A DNA stretch of 64,000 nucleotides from Cymbomonas tetramitiformis (Eukaryota; Chlorophyta; Pyramimonadophyceae; Pyramimonadales; Pyramimonadaceae): contig LGRX02027133.1 in NCBI GenBank assembly GCA_001247695.2, forward strand, positions 1 through 64,000, given 5' to 3'. Below the pieces are notes generated by a model. It saw nothing but the letters and a program-made list of their open reading frames with translations. It did no database searches and was not told the origin of the DNA. A program made the position numbers and the translations under genes. The first letter of the stretch is position 1, and every line of letters begins with the position of its first letter. This document shows, in pieces, positions 44,037-55,478 of this stretch.

Positions 44037-46241
44037 ATGGTCAAAGGGAGTAAGAGCTATAGCCAAGCTGCGACACCGCCACCTCCTGGTGGCGCGCCAG
44101 AATGTGAAGTGTCATATTCTGGCGAGTCGTCTTCGCGAGATGTTGCGCTGAGTAGTCAGCAGGAGCAAATCTCGGCGCTTACGGAAATGGTGAAAGGTTT
44201 GAGTGCTTAGCTCTACGATATGCGCAGCCTTAATCACCCAGGTCTCAGCGCCACTCCTGTCCCTGAGGACAAACATCTCACTTCGTCGCCCGCTGGTGGG
44301 CGACGTCCTTTACCAGGTCTTTCTCATATGACCAAGGGGCTTTCCGCGGACTCGTACTTTTCTGGCAAGGAAACTGACCAGGAAGGAATTTGGGACGAGT
44401 TTTGTGCGAGAATTAAGCCTTCTTTGCGCCACCCTTCTCTTGCGCTACTGCTTTTGGAATCTACTCCGCTCCATATGGTGAGGGGGGATGAACTCTATCT
44501 TGAGGAAGCAAATCAACTGTTTTATGACTTCATCTGCCGTGTTACCACTGGCACTGCGAACGCTGTCGTTCGCAGCTACGAACAACATTCTGACGGTCAC
44601 GGAGCTTGGCTTGAGCTATCCAAATTGCGACGCAACACCAGCGTCGTCTACTTCATCACCCAAGTGAATAAGCTGCTGTCGCTACCGAAACAACTCTCGA
44701 GACTTGCCCCTCCTCTCCCAACGTTTTTGGAGTCGAAGGAGACTCTTCGGCGTATACGCGAGTACTCCGCGAACGCGCGCGTTACTCCTTCTGGCAAGCC
44801 TCTGTGTATGGAGACGGTTGAGACCATATTTTCTGCCATGGCTATTGTGCGACTGCACCCCGAGTATATGCTCCTCAAGGCCAAATTCATGTCTGAGACC
44901 CTGCCGACCGCGAGTGTGCTGTCGGACCAAGTCACATCTCACTACGACACCATACTCGCCCCGCGTGCTGCCGTGACGCGCGCTGCCCTCGCAGTGAACC
45001 ACACCGGCGACAATTCTGAATCTGAGGCTGCTGGCAAGGTCCCTTGCTCTATCTGTCACAGACGTGGCCACCCTTCTACAGATTGCTTCATCAAGAACGT
45101 CGAGAAGCGGGAGGCGTTCTTCGAGAAGGCTTCCCCCTCTACCAAGGCGGCAATTCTTAAGAAGGTTGCGCACTACGAGAGGCATGGTAAATTACCGAAG
45201 CCTGGTGAGCACCTTGGTGCTGCAGCTAGGCAATCTGAACTTCATCCTGGACTGGAAGAGGCTGGTGAGGTCCTTTTAGCCATTCGGGAGGCTGGTCCAT
45301 CTGACTTACACCCTGGTCTGAGCGAGACCGGTGAAGATATATATGCCAGTTATTTCGGCTCTGGGCTATTGGAATCTGGTAATTCTAGCATCTCTGGCTC
45401 GCTGACCCTTTGCCCGGCCTCGGGCCAGCTATCGACGTATCAGGACTCCGAACTGGTGGAGTCATCATTAATGGACGGTGCACAATCTGCCCTGAGCTCA
45501 GGGTCAGCTGGGGCTGGTAATCTCAACATCTCTGGGTCGCTGCCTTCCAGTTCGACCCCGTGCGAGCCCTGGATATCTGGTCGGGGCTCTGTACCTGTGG
45601 AGTCCCAGTCCTCTGTGTTCCCGGTACTCAATTACTACTCTGTCCTGACGGAGGTGGGCGAGCCTGAGGTTGTTATATCCCACACTGCTGGCGAGGAGGA
45701 GAAGCACTCTGATACTGGTGAGACTTTATTTGCTCTCCGTGAGAGTGGGCAATCTGACTTATACCCTGGCCTGGAGGACACCGGTAAGGCTTTATTTGCT
45801 CTCGGTGAGGGAGGGCAATCTGGTAAATCTGCCTTTGTGGACCCTCCATCCTCTAGACTCGCCCTCTCCGACAATTATTCAGTGCTGGACAGAGTGTTGG
45901 CGGTGCCTACTGATGCTACTGCTCGCTGTGCTAAGGTGGCCGGGGGGGTGGTGGATCCTGACCTGCAAGTTGCGCCCCGCTCCACTATGGACAAGAGCGC
46001 TGTTCTGGATTGTGGCGCCACCAAGCACATCTTCGACTCTATGAAGGTGTTCACCGAGGATGATGATGGTGATCACTTTGGTGACAACTTTGATGACTCC
46101 ATCCCCGATCTGGACTCGGGCTCCGACTCGCATGAGGATGATGATCCCGAGGCTTGTCAGGTTGGACTATCTGGACATCCTGAGCTTTATCCTGGACTAC
46201 GAGTGGATATCTTGACAAGCTACCCCGTGATGATCAAATGA
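44037..46241 (+). pseudogene. Gag with CCHC knuckle and protease start; one in-frame TAG
   Basis: The ATG at 44037 opens a 735-codon frame with a single TAG at codon 58 (44208-44210). The capsid-like region (about 44350-45000) has copia gag character. The zinc knuckle CSICHRRGHPSTDC (near 45047) is a standard C-x2-C-x4-H-x4-C. The following ~300 codons contain repeated modules of the type LHPGLEEAGE (about 45240, 45308, 45761, 46188) and a doubled ISGSL segment. Near 46000 the sequence AVLDCGATKHIF matches the start of a copia aspartic protease, with Cys in place of Ser in the DSGAT motif. The protease then breaks off into an acidic tail. No integrase or reverse transcriptase is present. Confidence 0.8.
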
Positions 46242-46244
46242 AGA

Positions 46245-46420
46245 TTGAAGGGGCACCATCCCCACAAACTGGAGCTGAAGGGGCACCATCCCCATATCAC
46301 TGGAACTGAAGACTGAAGGGGGCACCATCCCCATAAACTGGAGCTGGAGGGGCGCCATCCCAAGAACTGGGCATTGCTGACTGAAGGGGCACCATTCCCA
46401 AGAACTGGCAGTAGGACAAC
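46245..46420 (+). repeat. Tandem GGGGCACCATCCCC repeats
   Basis: About five copies of a 26-40-bp unit, (A)CTGGAGCTGAAGGGGCACC followed by ATCCCC, lie between the gag stop and the polypurine tract. Confidence 0.85.
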
Positions 46421-46444
46421 TAGGCAGTCACCCTTTAGAAGGGG

Positions 46445-46856
46445 TATTGGAATCTGCAGTGTCTGCTGATCAGTTTGATGTAAAGCATGACTGTCTAGGC
46501 CATGCACAGTAGTCAGGATGCTCAAACCCTGAAGGAACCCTGAAGAAACCCTATGAAACCCTTAGATCTAGATCTGTAGATCTGCTGAACTAATCGTGGC
46601 CGTTGGATCATATGATGACCATCGGCAAGACACAGTGTGTAATAGTTCATCGGCCCATCGCAGACGTGTCACTGCAGTCGTTACGAACTCGACAGTGGCA
46701 CGTCAGACTCTATTTAGTGAACTTTCACTTAGACTGCCCAATCAGTAATGATTGGGCGCTAAAGTTCGTGGCGTTTCAAGCTGCGAACTGCTATATCTTT
46801 TGAGAATGAAAGTTTACGCTCGCTTTTTGCAAATAACCCTGTACTGAATTCCAAAA
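46445..46856 (+). repeat. Right LTR, 412 bp
   Basis: It is almost identical to the left LTR. It starts TATTGG where the left copy has TGTTGA, so the outer dinucleotide is mutated, and it ends AATTCCAAAA before CCTAC. Confidence 0.9.
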
Positions 46857-47072
46857 CCTACCGCGAAGCCCGTGAGCTCGATGCTGACCGCTCTGCGGGG
46901 AGGCTTGGAGCTGGGCTCGTGCGCCTTGGATCCGCCGTGCGCCTGTTGTTGCCGTGCGCCGTCCTCGCGCCATTGTTTCGGTGTGGGCACGTCCACGTGT
47001 GCAGCCTTGGAGAGATGCCATATTCGGTCGTGGAATTGCTGGCGCATGGCGCGACGTGATCCAGGCGCCCAC

Positions 47073-47565
47073 CTCCGATGTCTGCCGCGAGGTGGTGGCC
47101 TCTTCGGAGGCTTCGGCGATCTCCGTGGTGATGTTGACGCCGTTGGCTGCCGCGGCTTGCGCTAGGGCCGTGGTCATGCTGTCGCCCTCCGTTGAGGCCA
47201 CTAGCGCGGCGGCAACGGCCTGCGCGTGCTGCATCAGGGCGTCGTCAGACTCCACCGCCTGGGTGTCCAGGAGTCGCCGCGCGCCTGCACTGCTTGTTGA
47301 CGTCGCTGCCACTCTCGTAGTCAGACTCATCTGGATATCCAGGAAGAGCGCTCCCCGCTGCTCAAGCGCCATGCCCGTGCCGCCACTCGAGGATGGCGCC
47401 GCCGCCGTCATTCCCGCCGCATCCCTCACCGTCACCGATATGACAGTGACATCCTCCGGCAGCAGCTCCTCGCCACCAGTTGTGAGGCTGACGTTTCCCA
47501 GCAGAGTCGCAATTCCCTGTTTCCCACAACCGGCGACCGAAGCGCACTCCCGCTCAGACACACAC
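47073..47565 (-). CDS. Extracellular exon with SEA-like region, host locus
   Basis: The exon runs from an acceptor (GGTTCAG before 47565) to a donor (CGGAG|GTGGGC). It opens with a Cys-rich segment (CVSERECASVAGCG). A region then follows in the style of algal secreted proteins: LLPEDVTVISVTVRDAAG, a Ser/Gly linker, LFLDIQMSLTTRVAATS, the RRLLDTQ motif, and an Ala-rich helix ending GVNITTEIAEASEEATT. I cannot name the domain. It has the same strand and style as the HYR-like exons upstream. Confidence 0.5.
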
Positions 47566-48554
47566 TGAACCGCACGAGGCACGCTGACGCATGGGCTGCC
47601 AGGTCAGGACAGCCCGCCATCACCCCAGCGGATCAGAGAAGCTGGCAGGAAGGAGGCACGCCCGTGATAGGATTCCGCATTATACACAGAGAAAAGCAGC
47701 ATGGCGGATGGTGTGGCCCACACGCATGAAGCACTGCTCGATACGCAACGTTGTGGATCACCACTCATGTGCCATGGGACACCGGGTATGACACGGGCAC
47801 CGGGTGTGACAGGGCGAGAGCGTTTTCGGGTGGCATGCCCCCCAGGGCGCTCACTTAACGCATAGTGAGTTGCGCCCGCAGATTCGATGCATGGAAGCAG
47901 AAACCAACATACCGCACCCTGCCTCACCTTGCTGCAGCGGCAGACTGGTCTGCTCCATTCTTCAAGAGGCAGTACCCGTGAGAAAGGTACCACGAGGACG
48001 GCGCGGCCACACTTTCATGGTCTCACATGCCTCAAGTGGTGAGCTTTGAACGCTTTGAAATGCTGGCCAGAATCAAGAAGGATATCATCGAAGCGAGTTT
48101 GTGCCGGCACGCATAGGCACACTCAGGAATGGATACCCGCCTCGGCGCACAGAATGTTCGAGTGGCGCTGTAAACGCCATTCAGTGCCAGCTTGATCCTA
48201 TATGTGTACAAACAGACACGGTGCACGCAAGGACACGCACAGATTCGGACGAATCGGAGGATCCAACGGCCCTCTTCCGCCAGCAATATTCTCCGGTGCT
48301 CCGTATGAGCACAGAACAATGCATGTGACGATGGTGAAGGTGCACTACTCAGAGTAGCCGCGCAGGAGACACATGCCCAGGGCGTGCTGCTATGCAAGGG
48401 GCGGGTACCTCGGCTCGACAGCTTCTGAAGAACGCAGAGCTCCGGCGCGCAACGCGGGGAGGACACTCACGGCAACGTGCGGGGCGGAAGCGGCGGCAGG
48501 CTTATACCTCCCGGAAAGCGGCGTTCTCTGTGCTATTACCATCGGCCAGCCTCG

Positions 48555-48716
48555 CAGCTTCCTCTTCAGCTGTAAGGACATTCGTGGTGCCTGCGGACAT
48601 GTTCAGCGTGGTCTGCACGATCGCTTCTTCGGTGACAGCGATGTACTGTCTCGAGTATGCTATATTTTCGCTGCTATCAATCGCCGTGAGCACGTATCCA
48701 TATTTGCCTGCTCGCC
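48555..48716 (-). CDS. Short extracellular-type exon, host locus
   Basis: The open stretch encodes VLTAIDSSENIAYSRQYI, then TTLNMSAGTTNVLTAEEEA, an Ala/Thr-rich piece similar in tone to the exon at 47.1-47.6 kb. Borders are approximate. Function unknown. Confidence 0.35.
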
Positions 48717-49424
48717 ATTCAGGGCCCCTTTGCTCAGGCCAAGGTCTGGCTCACTCTTATTTCCGCGGCATGCTCAGGGAGGGGGGCTACGAAGCGTGGA
48801 TCAGGGTGAGGTACTCCCAGATCACCCAATGTGGGGGTCGACTGCACTGGATTCCTGCCTGGGCGTTGCAGAATCTCCAGGGGCGCATGGCGGGCAGGCC
48901 AGGCAACTAGACTGCGCTTGTCATCAGGAGCTAGAGGCAGGGCGGCTGCGGTGGTGCCTGTGCCAACGGCTTCTTCTTGGAGAGCATTTAGGGCCTAACC
49001 TAGCCGGTGGGGCTGGAGCCAGCTCGGTACGCCAAGCGGGCCAGAGAGTCTGTCAGGCACTCCCCTGGTCGCTGCGCAGGGATGGGAGAGCAGGCATCGT
49101 GTGGAACGCAGTGCACGTGATTGCTCGGGAGAGTAGTGCAGCCGCAGAAGGCGCACAGGGCGACGCCACCCTGGCAGCCTGAGGCAGGGCATAGGTGGGG
49201 AGCGTGCGAGGTGCACGAGCCTTGCCGCAAAGCATGCTCTAGCCCAGCCGCTTCCCTCGAGCTGCAAACCACCCGACAGTCTCGAGAGTCGCTCGCTCAG
49301 CCAATGGGAGAGGAACAGGAGAAATACTTTCAGGCTTGCAAAAAGTGGATACGCGGAGTGGACAATTATCGAGGAGCTCGTGCGGTGCATCTTTTTGCCA
49401 CCTGGACGACTGCGGCGAACTTAC

Positions 49425-49779
49425 CCGGGAAACAGAGGTGGGATTGCTCGGGGCTGCATTTATTTGAGCTGCAGTCGTCGCAGAGCATATCCTGCCGCAG
49501 CACGATGGAGGCCGACACGTCCCCAGAGACGTCGTCGGTGGCCGTCGCCAAGCAAATGTGCGGGGGGCCCAGATCCGCGTCTGCAGAGGAGTTGCAGCGC
49601 CCGAGGCTCGCGGATGTCGTGGCATTTGCATAGATGACCCGCGCCGTGGCGGAGTGCAGCATGGCGATGACGGGGGGCGCAGTGTCGGGCGAGGCTTGCT
49701 GGGAGAGCAGCGTGGCGCGGGTCTCGCACGGGATGTCCGAGCAAGCGAGGTCATCGCACAGCTCCTCGCCGCTTGCGCA
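49425..49779 (-). CDS. Cys-rich linker plus HYR-like half-module exon
   Basis: The exon runs from an acceptor (GACCAG before 49779) to a donor (CCGG|GTAAGT). It has a Cys-rich linker (CASGEELCDDLACSDIPC), then TAPPVIAMLHSATARVIYAN and ATATDDVSGDVSASIV, the pattern of the first half of a HYR/DUF5011 module, then a second Cys cluster (CDDCSSNKC). It is part of a series of similar exons on this strand. Confidence 0.55.
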
Positions 49780-50328
49780 CTGGTCGTGGCACCACACCAT
49801 CCCCCACGAAGCTAAGCCCCATCGATGCTTGAGCCGGAGTGCCGCACTTACTGCCCGGCATGGCTGACATAGGATGCACAGCTCTGCGCTCTGTACAATG
49901 CATCCGGCCTGTCGCCGAGCCTGCCCTGCCGCGCAATCGTTTTTTCCTGAACAACCAGCGCATCGCGCTGAGATAATTTGAAACCCCATCGGACTGCTCT
50001 CGAACAACAAAGCTCGCATCGCTCTCAAATTACACCCGTTGAATTTGAGCCACTCGCCACTCCCTTCCCTGTTGACCTAACCTTCAGCGCCAACACTAAA
50101 ATACAATGATTTGTGTCTGGACTTGATCACGGATGGAACGCACCCAGCACACACCAAATGAGCGGGAACATCATGGGCCACGGAAGGTCTCCAGTGTCGT
50201 GTACATGTTAGGGTATGTATCAGAGTGCCCATGCGCCCGCATAGCGCCAGGTGGCAACGCTTTGGTGCACTCACCGGTTGGCTGATGGTCACCGTGCGTG
50301 ACGCGCTTGCATTTTGTGCGGGCGTCAC

Positions 50329-50731
50329 GTGGAGTCGAAGACCAGGAAAACGACCTCGAAGATGGTTCCCACCGCCGCGCTTGTGTTGAGACAGCCTTGG
50401 AGGCCCTTCGTCTGCCACTCGTGCCCTGCGCACCCGCTGCCCAGACAACTCTCCGGGGGGCATGCCAGCACACGTGCCGTCAGATCGCCGTCTTCCGTGT
50501 CATTGGCCGTCGCACCCGGCTCGCACAGCAGCTCCCCGCCAGAGTTCAGCTCTTCGCCCTCCCTGCACTCGCGGTACTCGCTGTGCTGCTTGACGCTGAC
50601 GTACGCGGTGGGGACCGCTGCAGTGAATAGTAGGGTGACAGTTGGCAGCGCGTTCACCACTTTCTCCTTGTCGATGTCCAGACGGGACAAGTCCTCAATG
50701 CACGTTCCTTGTACGCTGCACGAGACATCAT
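50329..50731 (-). CDS. HYR-like and Cys-rich exon, host locus
   Basis: The exon runs from an acceptor (CTCCAG before 50731) to a donor (CTCCAC|GTGACG). It contains CSVQGTCIEDLSRLD, a variant strand segment with AAVPTAYVSVKQHSEY, a Cys-rich linker, NDTEDGDLTARV (the acidic loop of a HYR-like module), and a third Cys cluster (CPPESCLGSGC). The order differs somewhat from its neighbours, suggesting divergence. Confidence 0.5.
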
Positions 50732-51003
50732 CTGGAGGAGAGAACATTCGGTCAGCTTCGCAGGTGATGCCGGCACCTTTGTCTTCATGAAGGGCGTGGC
50801 GTCACACCAACTTCCACGAGGAATATGACAATATGCATTTGACGCCGCAGGCGACACAACGGCGCGCGGCATCTTTTATGACTGTGTGCTGGATATACCT
50901 TTCCCTCTGTCAGCGCCGCAACAGAGATCCCGCTCGGGACGTCATGGTGACTCGGCAACAGGGGTGCCCTAGCATGGCGGGTGTGGGAGGTCGTAACACC
51001 CAC

Positions 51004-51200
51004 CGGCACAAAGGGACTCTCCCATGGGGCAGGCTGCGATGACCGTCAAATTGCGCGTCACGCAGCTATTGAGCCCCACGCTGTTGGTCACCGTGAACAC
51101 GATGGCGTGGGTGCCAGGCAAGTTGGTGTCGATGGAGCATCCACTCAGCCCGAGGTTTGCAAAGCGGTTCGCGACGCCGTCCGGGGAGCATGCGACGACC
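51004..51200 (-). CDS. HYR-like C-terminal half-module exon
   Basis: A 197-nt exon between an acceptor (GCTGCAG) and a donor (GCCG|GTGGGT). It encodes SIDTNLPGTHAIVFTVTNSV and then CPMGESLCAG, the second half of a HYR/DUF5011 module plus the start of a Cys-rich linker. A foldback repeat begins 50 bp upstream of its acceptor. Confidence 0.55.
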
Positions 51201-51249
51201 CTGCAGCCGCGGCGCTCCAAGAACACTCGGCATCGGTTCATAGGACAAG

Positions 51250-52320
51250 ACCCAGGGTACTTCACTTATCCTGTCAATCGGTACAGGTATACAGATCGCC
51301 TCTGCACCGTCTCGATCATCAGTGAATCCCCGTCCCCTATAATAGCTTGGCGCAGCGCAAACTACTGCAAGCCATAGTTACGCATCACTTGTCCCCACCA
51401 AAATGCAGTGATCTTCTTGGTCACACAGACCTCTTCCATATAGGACAAGAAATCTGTGATTTTATCTTCCACACTCGTCTCACCCACGTTTTGGACTCGC
51501 TTGACATCATCTTCATGCCACTTTTGATGATGCTACCCCTAGGGTCCATGCAGGGACTGCCATCAGCCACAGCAGTAGCTCATGGACTGCCAGGAGGTTC
51601 CACCCATCGTAGTGAGGATGAGCAGGTTTCCAGGTGCGTCCATAAAGGTCGGTGTGACCACTGTCTCCTGACCTTTGTTCGGGACAACTTTGAGCTTTGC
51701 TTTCCAGATGCGCGACAACTCGCAGGTACTCATTTGTAAGGTCCTCACCATTCTCCTTGACGGTTCAAAACCATGGTTTGGTAAGTTTGGAAGCATGAAG
51801 GTAAGGTTTGATAATGGTGAGGACCTTGCAAACGAGCACCTGCGAGTTGTCGCGCATCTGGAAAGCAAAGCTCAAAGTTGTCCCGAACAAAGGTCAGGAG
51901 ACAGTGGTCACACCGACCTTTATGGACGCACCTGGAAACCTGCTCATCCTCACTACGATGGGTGGAACCTCCTGGCAGTGCATGAGCTACTGTTGTGGCT
52001 GATGGCAGTCCCTGCATGGACCCTAGGGGTAGCATCATCAAAAGTGGCATGAAGATGATGTCAAGCGAGTCCAAAACGTGGGTGAGACGAGTGTGGAAGA
52101 TAAAATCACAGATTTCTTGTCCTATATGGAAGAGGTCTGTGGGACCAAGAAGATCACTGCATTTTGGTGGGGACAAGTGATGCGTAACTATGGCTTGCAG
52201 TAATTTGCGCTTCCCTACGCCAAGCTATTATAGGGGACGGGGATTCACTGATGATCGAGACGGTGCAGAGGCGATCTGTATACCTGTGCCGATCCACAGG
52301 AAAAGTGAAGTACCCAGGGT
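51250..52320. mobile_element. Foldback element: ~505-bp inverted arms
   Basis: The arms at 51250-51753 and 51813-52320 are reverse complements with very few differences, around a ~59-bp centre. The outer ends read ACCC(A/T)GGGTACTTCACTT. The interior encodes no recognisable protein. It is a foldback or long-TIR non-autonomous element. No convincing target-site duplication was seen. Confidence 0.88.
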
Positions 52321-52786
52321 GAAGGACCTTGGGCGTCCCACGACTATGCCGCCGTCGTAGCATAGGGAAGAATGGCAGGTGGGAAGCGCACGCGGCACTT
52401 CCTCAAACGTGGATAGCGCCGAGCCTGTGACTCGCCCCACCGCTCACTGCTGATATGCACAGCACACGCAAAATGGCACGTGCGAGGAATCGGAATAGCA
52501 CTAGATGGGACTTGAGAAGGTCTAATGAGGAACTTAGTTCATCCGTTATAGTGAGATGCAGACGACGCGCGGCGGGCTTGTCGGGCAGATGTTGAGGCGC
52601 TGAAAAGTGTGGAGAGAGACGCTAAGCGAGGACACACCGCCTGGAAACACTCAAAACCACCGGGCTGGCGCATTCCAAAGTCGATCACTTAGCACACTTT
52701 GTTTTATTCTGAGCGCTCGAAAGAGGATCGGAGATGTAGGTTTGCTTCCTACCGCCCGCATCCTCGCTGGCACCTGGGGCCCCCAC

Positions 52787-53274
52787 CTGTCTGTCAGGTC
52801 CCCATCCACGTCGTCGGTTGCGGCTGCCCCGCGATCGCAGGTCAGACTGAGAACCGCGTGCTCCACGGGGCACGCCGCGTAGGGCTCCCCCTGGGGCACC
52901 GAAATCGCGGCGGGCCCGATCAGCTCAATGTTGGGGGTTGTTTCGGGCTCATCCGGCACCTCCTCGTCCTCAGTGATAAAGCCTGGGCACAGCTGGCCGT
53001 CACTTTCGCTGCAGACCGCGCTCCCATTCGCGCTGGAGTGGCACACCCTCTCCCCCATCGATGCGCATGGGTTGTCCACGTACACACGCCGCTTCACGTC
53101 AGCCGCCTTGTTCCCCGCAGAGTCGGTCACGCTGTACGTGATGACATATGGTTGGTCGGTGGGTGTCGCCACCGCGGTGTCGACCAGCTTGCCTCCGTAA
53201 CTCGCGATCGCGTGGCTCAAGTCGACGTCCACGTCGTCGTGGGCACGCACGCCAGGGTCCGCCCACGCATCGCC
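52787..53274 (-). CDS. HYR-like exon: half-module, Cys linker, half-module
   Basis: The exon runs from an acceptor (CCTAGCAG before 53274) to a donor (GACAG|GTGGGG). It has the end of one module (WADPGVRAHDDVDVDLSHAI, then YVITYSVTDSAGNKAADVKR), a Cys-rich linker (CASMGERVCHSSANGSAVC), an acidic spacer, and the start of the next module (TPNIELIGPAAISVPQGEPY, then AATDDVDGDLTD). The pattern is that of HYR/DUF5011 Ig-like modules of secreted or surface proteins. Confidence 0.65.
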
Positions 53275-53594
53275 CTGCTAGGTCCCCAACTCATGGCACA
53301 TTAGCGCGAAACAACGATTTGAGCCGGATGCAATTTTTGATACGTCAAACCTGCATCACGAGTTTATAGTGCTCAAAGCCTTCTCTGGTCATGCAGCGCC
53401 GCGAACCACAAAGCATGCGTCGTGGCCGAGTGGCGAATATCCTATTCCGCGCGCCGGGTGCCTCCGAAAAATTCACTGCGGCGCAATCGTTCGCATGAAG
53501 CAATGCCCGTGGCAGAGCGCGGGGCCCTCTGCCAGACATCCACTTGACACCTAGGCGCGCGCTGTGGTCTTGCTCTCTCCGAGCGGTGGCGCAC

Positions 53595-54038
53595 CTGCAG
53601 CAGGTGGTGCAGCATGACAGCGCACCCGGCAGTGGTGACAGCCCTTTGGCCGTCTCCAAGCAGGGTTAAGGTGGGCGGGGTGTTGTCTGCCTCCGGCTCA
53701 AAGTCGTCCACCACGGAGCTGGGCTGTGCGTTGGAGGCTGCGATGAATGAGGTGTCGAGACACTCGCACACCACCTCAGCCGCGGAGTCTCCAGTGCCGT
53801 CCACGGCTGCCTGCTCCTCGCAGATCGCACAGGTGTCCCCTGATGCGATGTTGTCGCACAGGTAGGAGGGGGGCTCGCAAAGGGGCGTCACAGCCACCTC
53901 ACGTAGCGCTGTGGCACGGTTCCCGGCGGCATCCGTGGCGGTGTAAGTGATGCGGAAGCGGGCCTCTGGATCGGTGACGCAACATGTGTCCACGTCACTC
54001 ACCCCAGCCACCGTCACCTCCACTTCGTAGCCGTCGAC
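53595..54038 (-). CDS. HYR-like exon: half-module, Cys linker, half-module
   Basis: A 444-nt exon with an acceptor (ATTCAG) and a donor (CTGCAG|GTGCGC). It encodes VDGYEVEVTVAGVSDVDTCC, then FRITYTATDAAGNRATALRE (second half of a module), a Cys-rich linker (CEPPSYLCDNIASGDTCAIC), and NTPPTLTLLGDGQRAVTTAG (start of the next module). It has the same layout as the exon at 52.8-53.3 kb. Confidence 0.65.
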
Positions 54039-54615
54039 CTGAATGATCGACCAGGACCCCAGGACACCCAGCCTCAGCATTCCCCCTCGTCCTGCGCTAT
54101 TCAGCACCATGCCACACACAAAGCGCGCCAGCCGAATGTGTGATACATTGGCGTGGTGCGTGCTTCGAGCTGGTCGTTGAGGTCGGCAAATGGCGGATGC
54201 GGCAGGTCAGATGTTCTCAACAGAGCCTGAATGGCGAGCGGGCCTTTCAGGCACAAATGACGAACCAATGAGGAGCTCTAAAAAACGCACTGCATGCCAA
54301 GGTGGGGGAACCCTGTCAGCTCCCTACCTAATGCGGTAAAGCACCAAACTTAAATCAGGATCGACGGCCATACGTTTCATATCTTAGGAACTACAGAAAG
54401 TGCGTGATGTAATCGAGCGCGAACTAAGCGGTGCGAGTGAACAGAGAAACTCGGAGGTGAGGGATCGGATGATTGCGGATCGGAGCGATGCATTTGAACT
54501 CTGAGTCTGAGGCGTGAGAGAAAAGGGAGAAGCCTTTAGTTGGTATTCGAGCCGGCCGGGCGCATTCGAGCAGCTCGGGCACTGCGAGATCACAGCACGA
54601 GATAGCGAGTCGCAC

Positions 54616-55478
54616 CTCATCGTAAGCCAGCACCCCGGCATCCACGTAGCTGTGGGTCTGGAGGATCTCTGTGTAGACTTTCCCCTGAAGCGTAATCTCG
54701 GGAGGTTCGGTGTCAGGGGGGGGTAAGCGCTCCTCGTACGCATCCTCGTACATCAGTTGAGCCACCACAATCACAGGGGGCGGAGGGAGGGGCGGACGCG
54801 GGGACGGGGGTGGACGTCGACCAGGGGCGTTGGGAGGCAGCGGTTGAGGAATAGAAGGGGTTGCACTGGAGACGGAGGGCAGGGAGAGAGGGGTTGCTGG
54901 GGGCTTAAAGGTGGTAGACAAGGCGGAGGGGTGAGCAAGGAGGCGGGGGGGTCTATGTAGACGATCTGGCTGGTGGAGATGCAGCACGCTGTCAGGGGGC
55001 CGTATGTGTCGACGAGGGCGACGAGTATGGCGGAGGGCGAGCGTGCCAGGTCGTCCACAAAGTCCGTGGCAGTGCCGGTGGCAAATGGAGAGAACTGAGT
55101 GGTGGAGGTGACGCCAACGCTGCCAGCCGAGATTGAAGTGATGCTCACGTCCACCGTGGTCACGCCTGCGCCAGCCGCTACTTGCACCGTGAAGGCCTCT
55201 ACGAAGGCAGCCCTGAAGGTGTCTTCCTCGAGGGCGGTCGCATCCAGCGATGAGAACGAAATCGTGGCCTCGACTGCATCCACGAGGATGGTGCCAGGCG
55301 CGTGTGGTGGTGGAGGGCAAGGCGGAGGAGGCGGAGGGGTCGGTGGTGCTGGAGAAGGTAGTGGGGGGAGGGGTGGGAGAGGGTGGCGGGGTGGGAGGGG
55401 CGGGGGATGGAGGGGGCGGGGGGATGGAGGGGGGGGGGTGGCGGGAGAATCGGTGGTGGACGGGGTGGGCTGGGCCAT
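54616..55478 (-). CDS. SEA-like region, Pro-rich linker and first HYR-like half-module
   Basis: Two frames are used. The first (to about 54900) has PPHAPGTILVDAVEATISFS, then TFRAAFVEAFTVQVAAGAGV and LVALVDTYGPLTAC, an alpha/beta region like the adhesion/SEA-type modules of algal surface proteins. After a Pro-rich stretch the other frame gives TEPPEITLQGKVYTEILQTH and YVDAGVLAYDE up to a donor (GATGAG|GTGCGA at 54616). The frame change falls in low-complexity Pro codons, so an intron or an indel is possible. Confidence 0.5.

Larger units (their letters stand above)
43544..46856 (+). mobile_element. Gag-only LTR retrotransposon (copia-like)
   Basis: The LTRs are 43544-43953 and 46445-46856, nearly identical, and flanked by the 5-bp duplication CCTAC (43539-43543 and 46857-46861). 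The purine tract AGAAGGGG precedes the right LTR, and GGTTATGGGCCCAC follows the left LTR as a likely primer-binding site. The interior has only gag plus the first part of a protease, so replication would need enzymes in trans. Near-identity of the LTRs points to a fairly recent insertion. It lies between host exons at 43.3 and 47.1 kb, probably in an intron. Confidence 0.92.

Noticed and set aside
51675..52176. Open frames in the foldback element as a transposase
   Set aside because: The same sequence is read on both arms and shows no catalytic motif. The frames are too short for an autonomous element.
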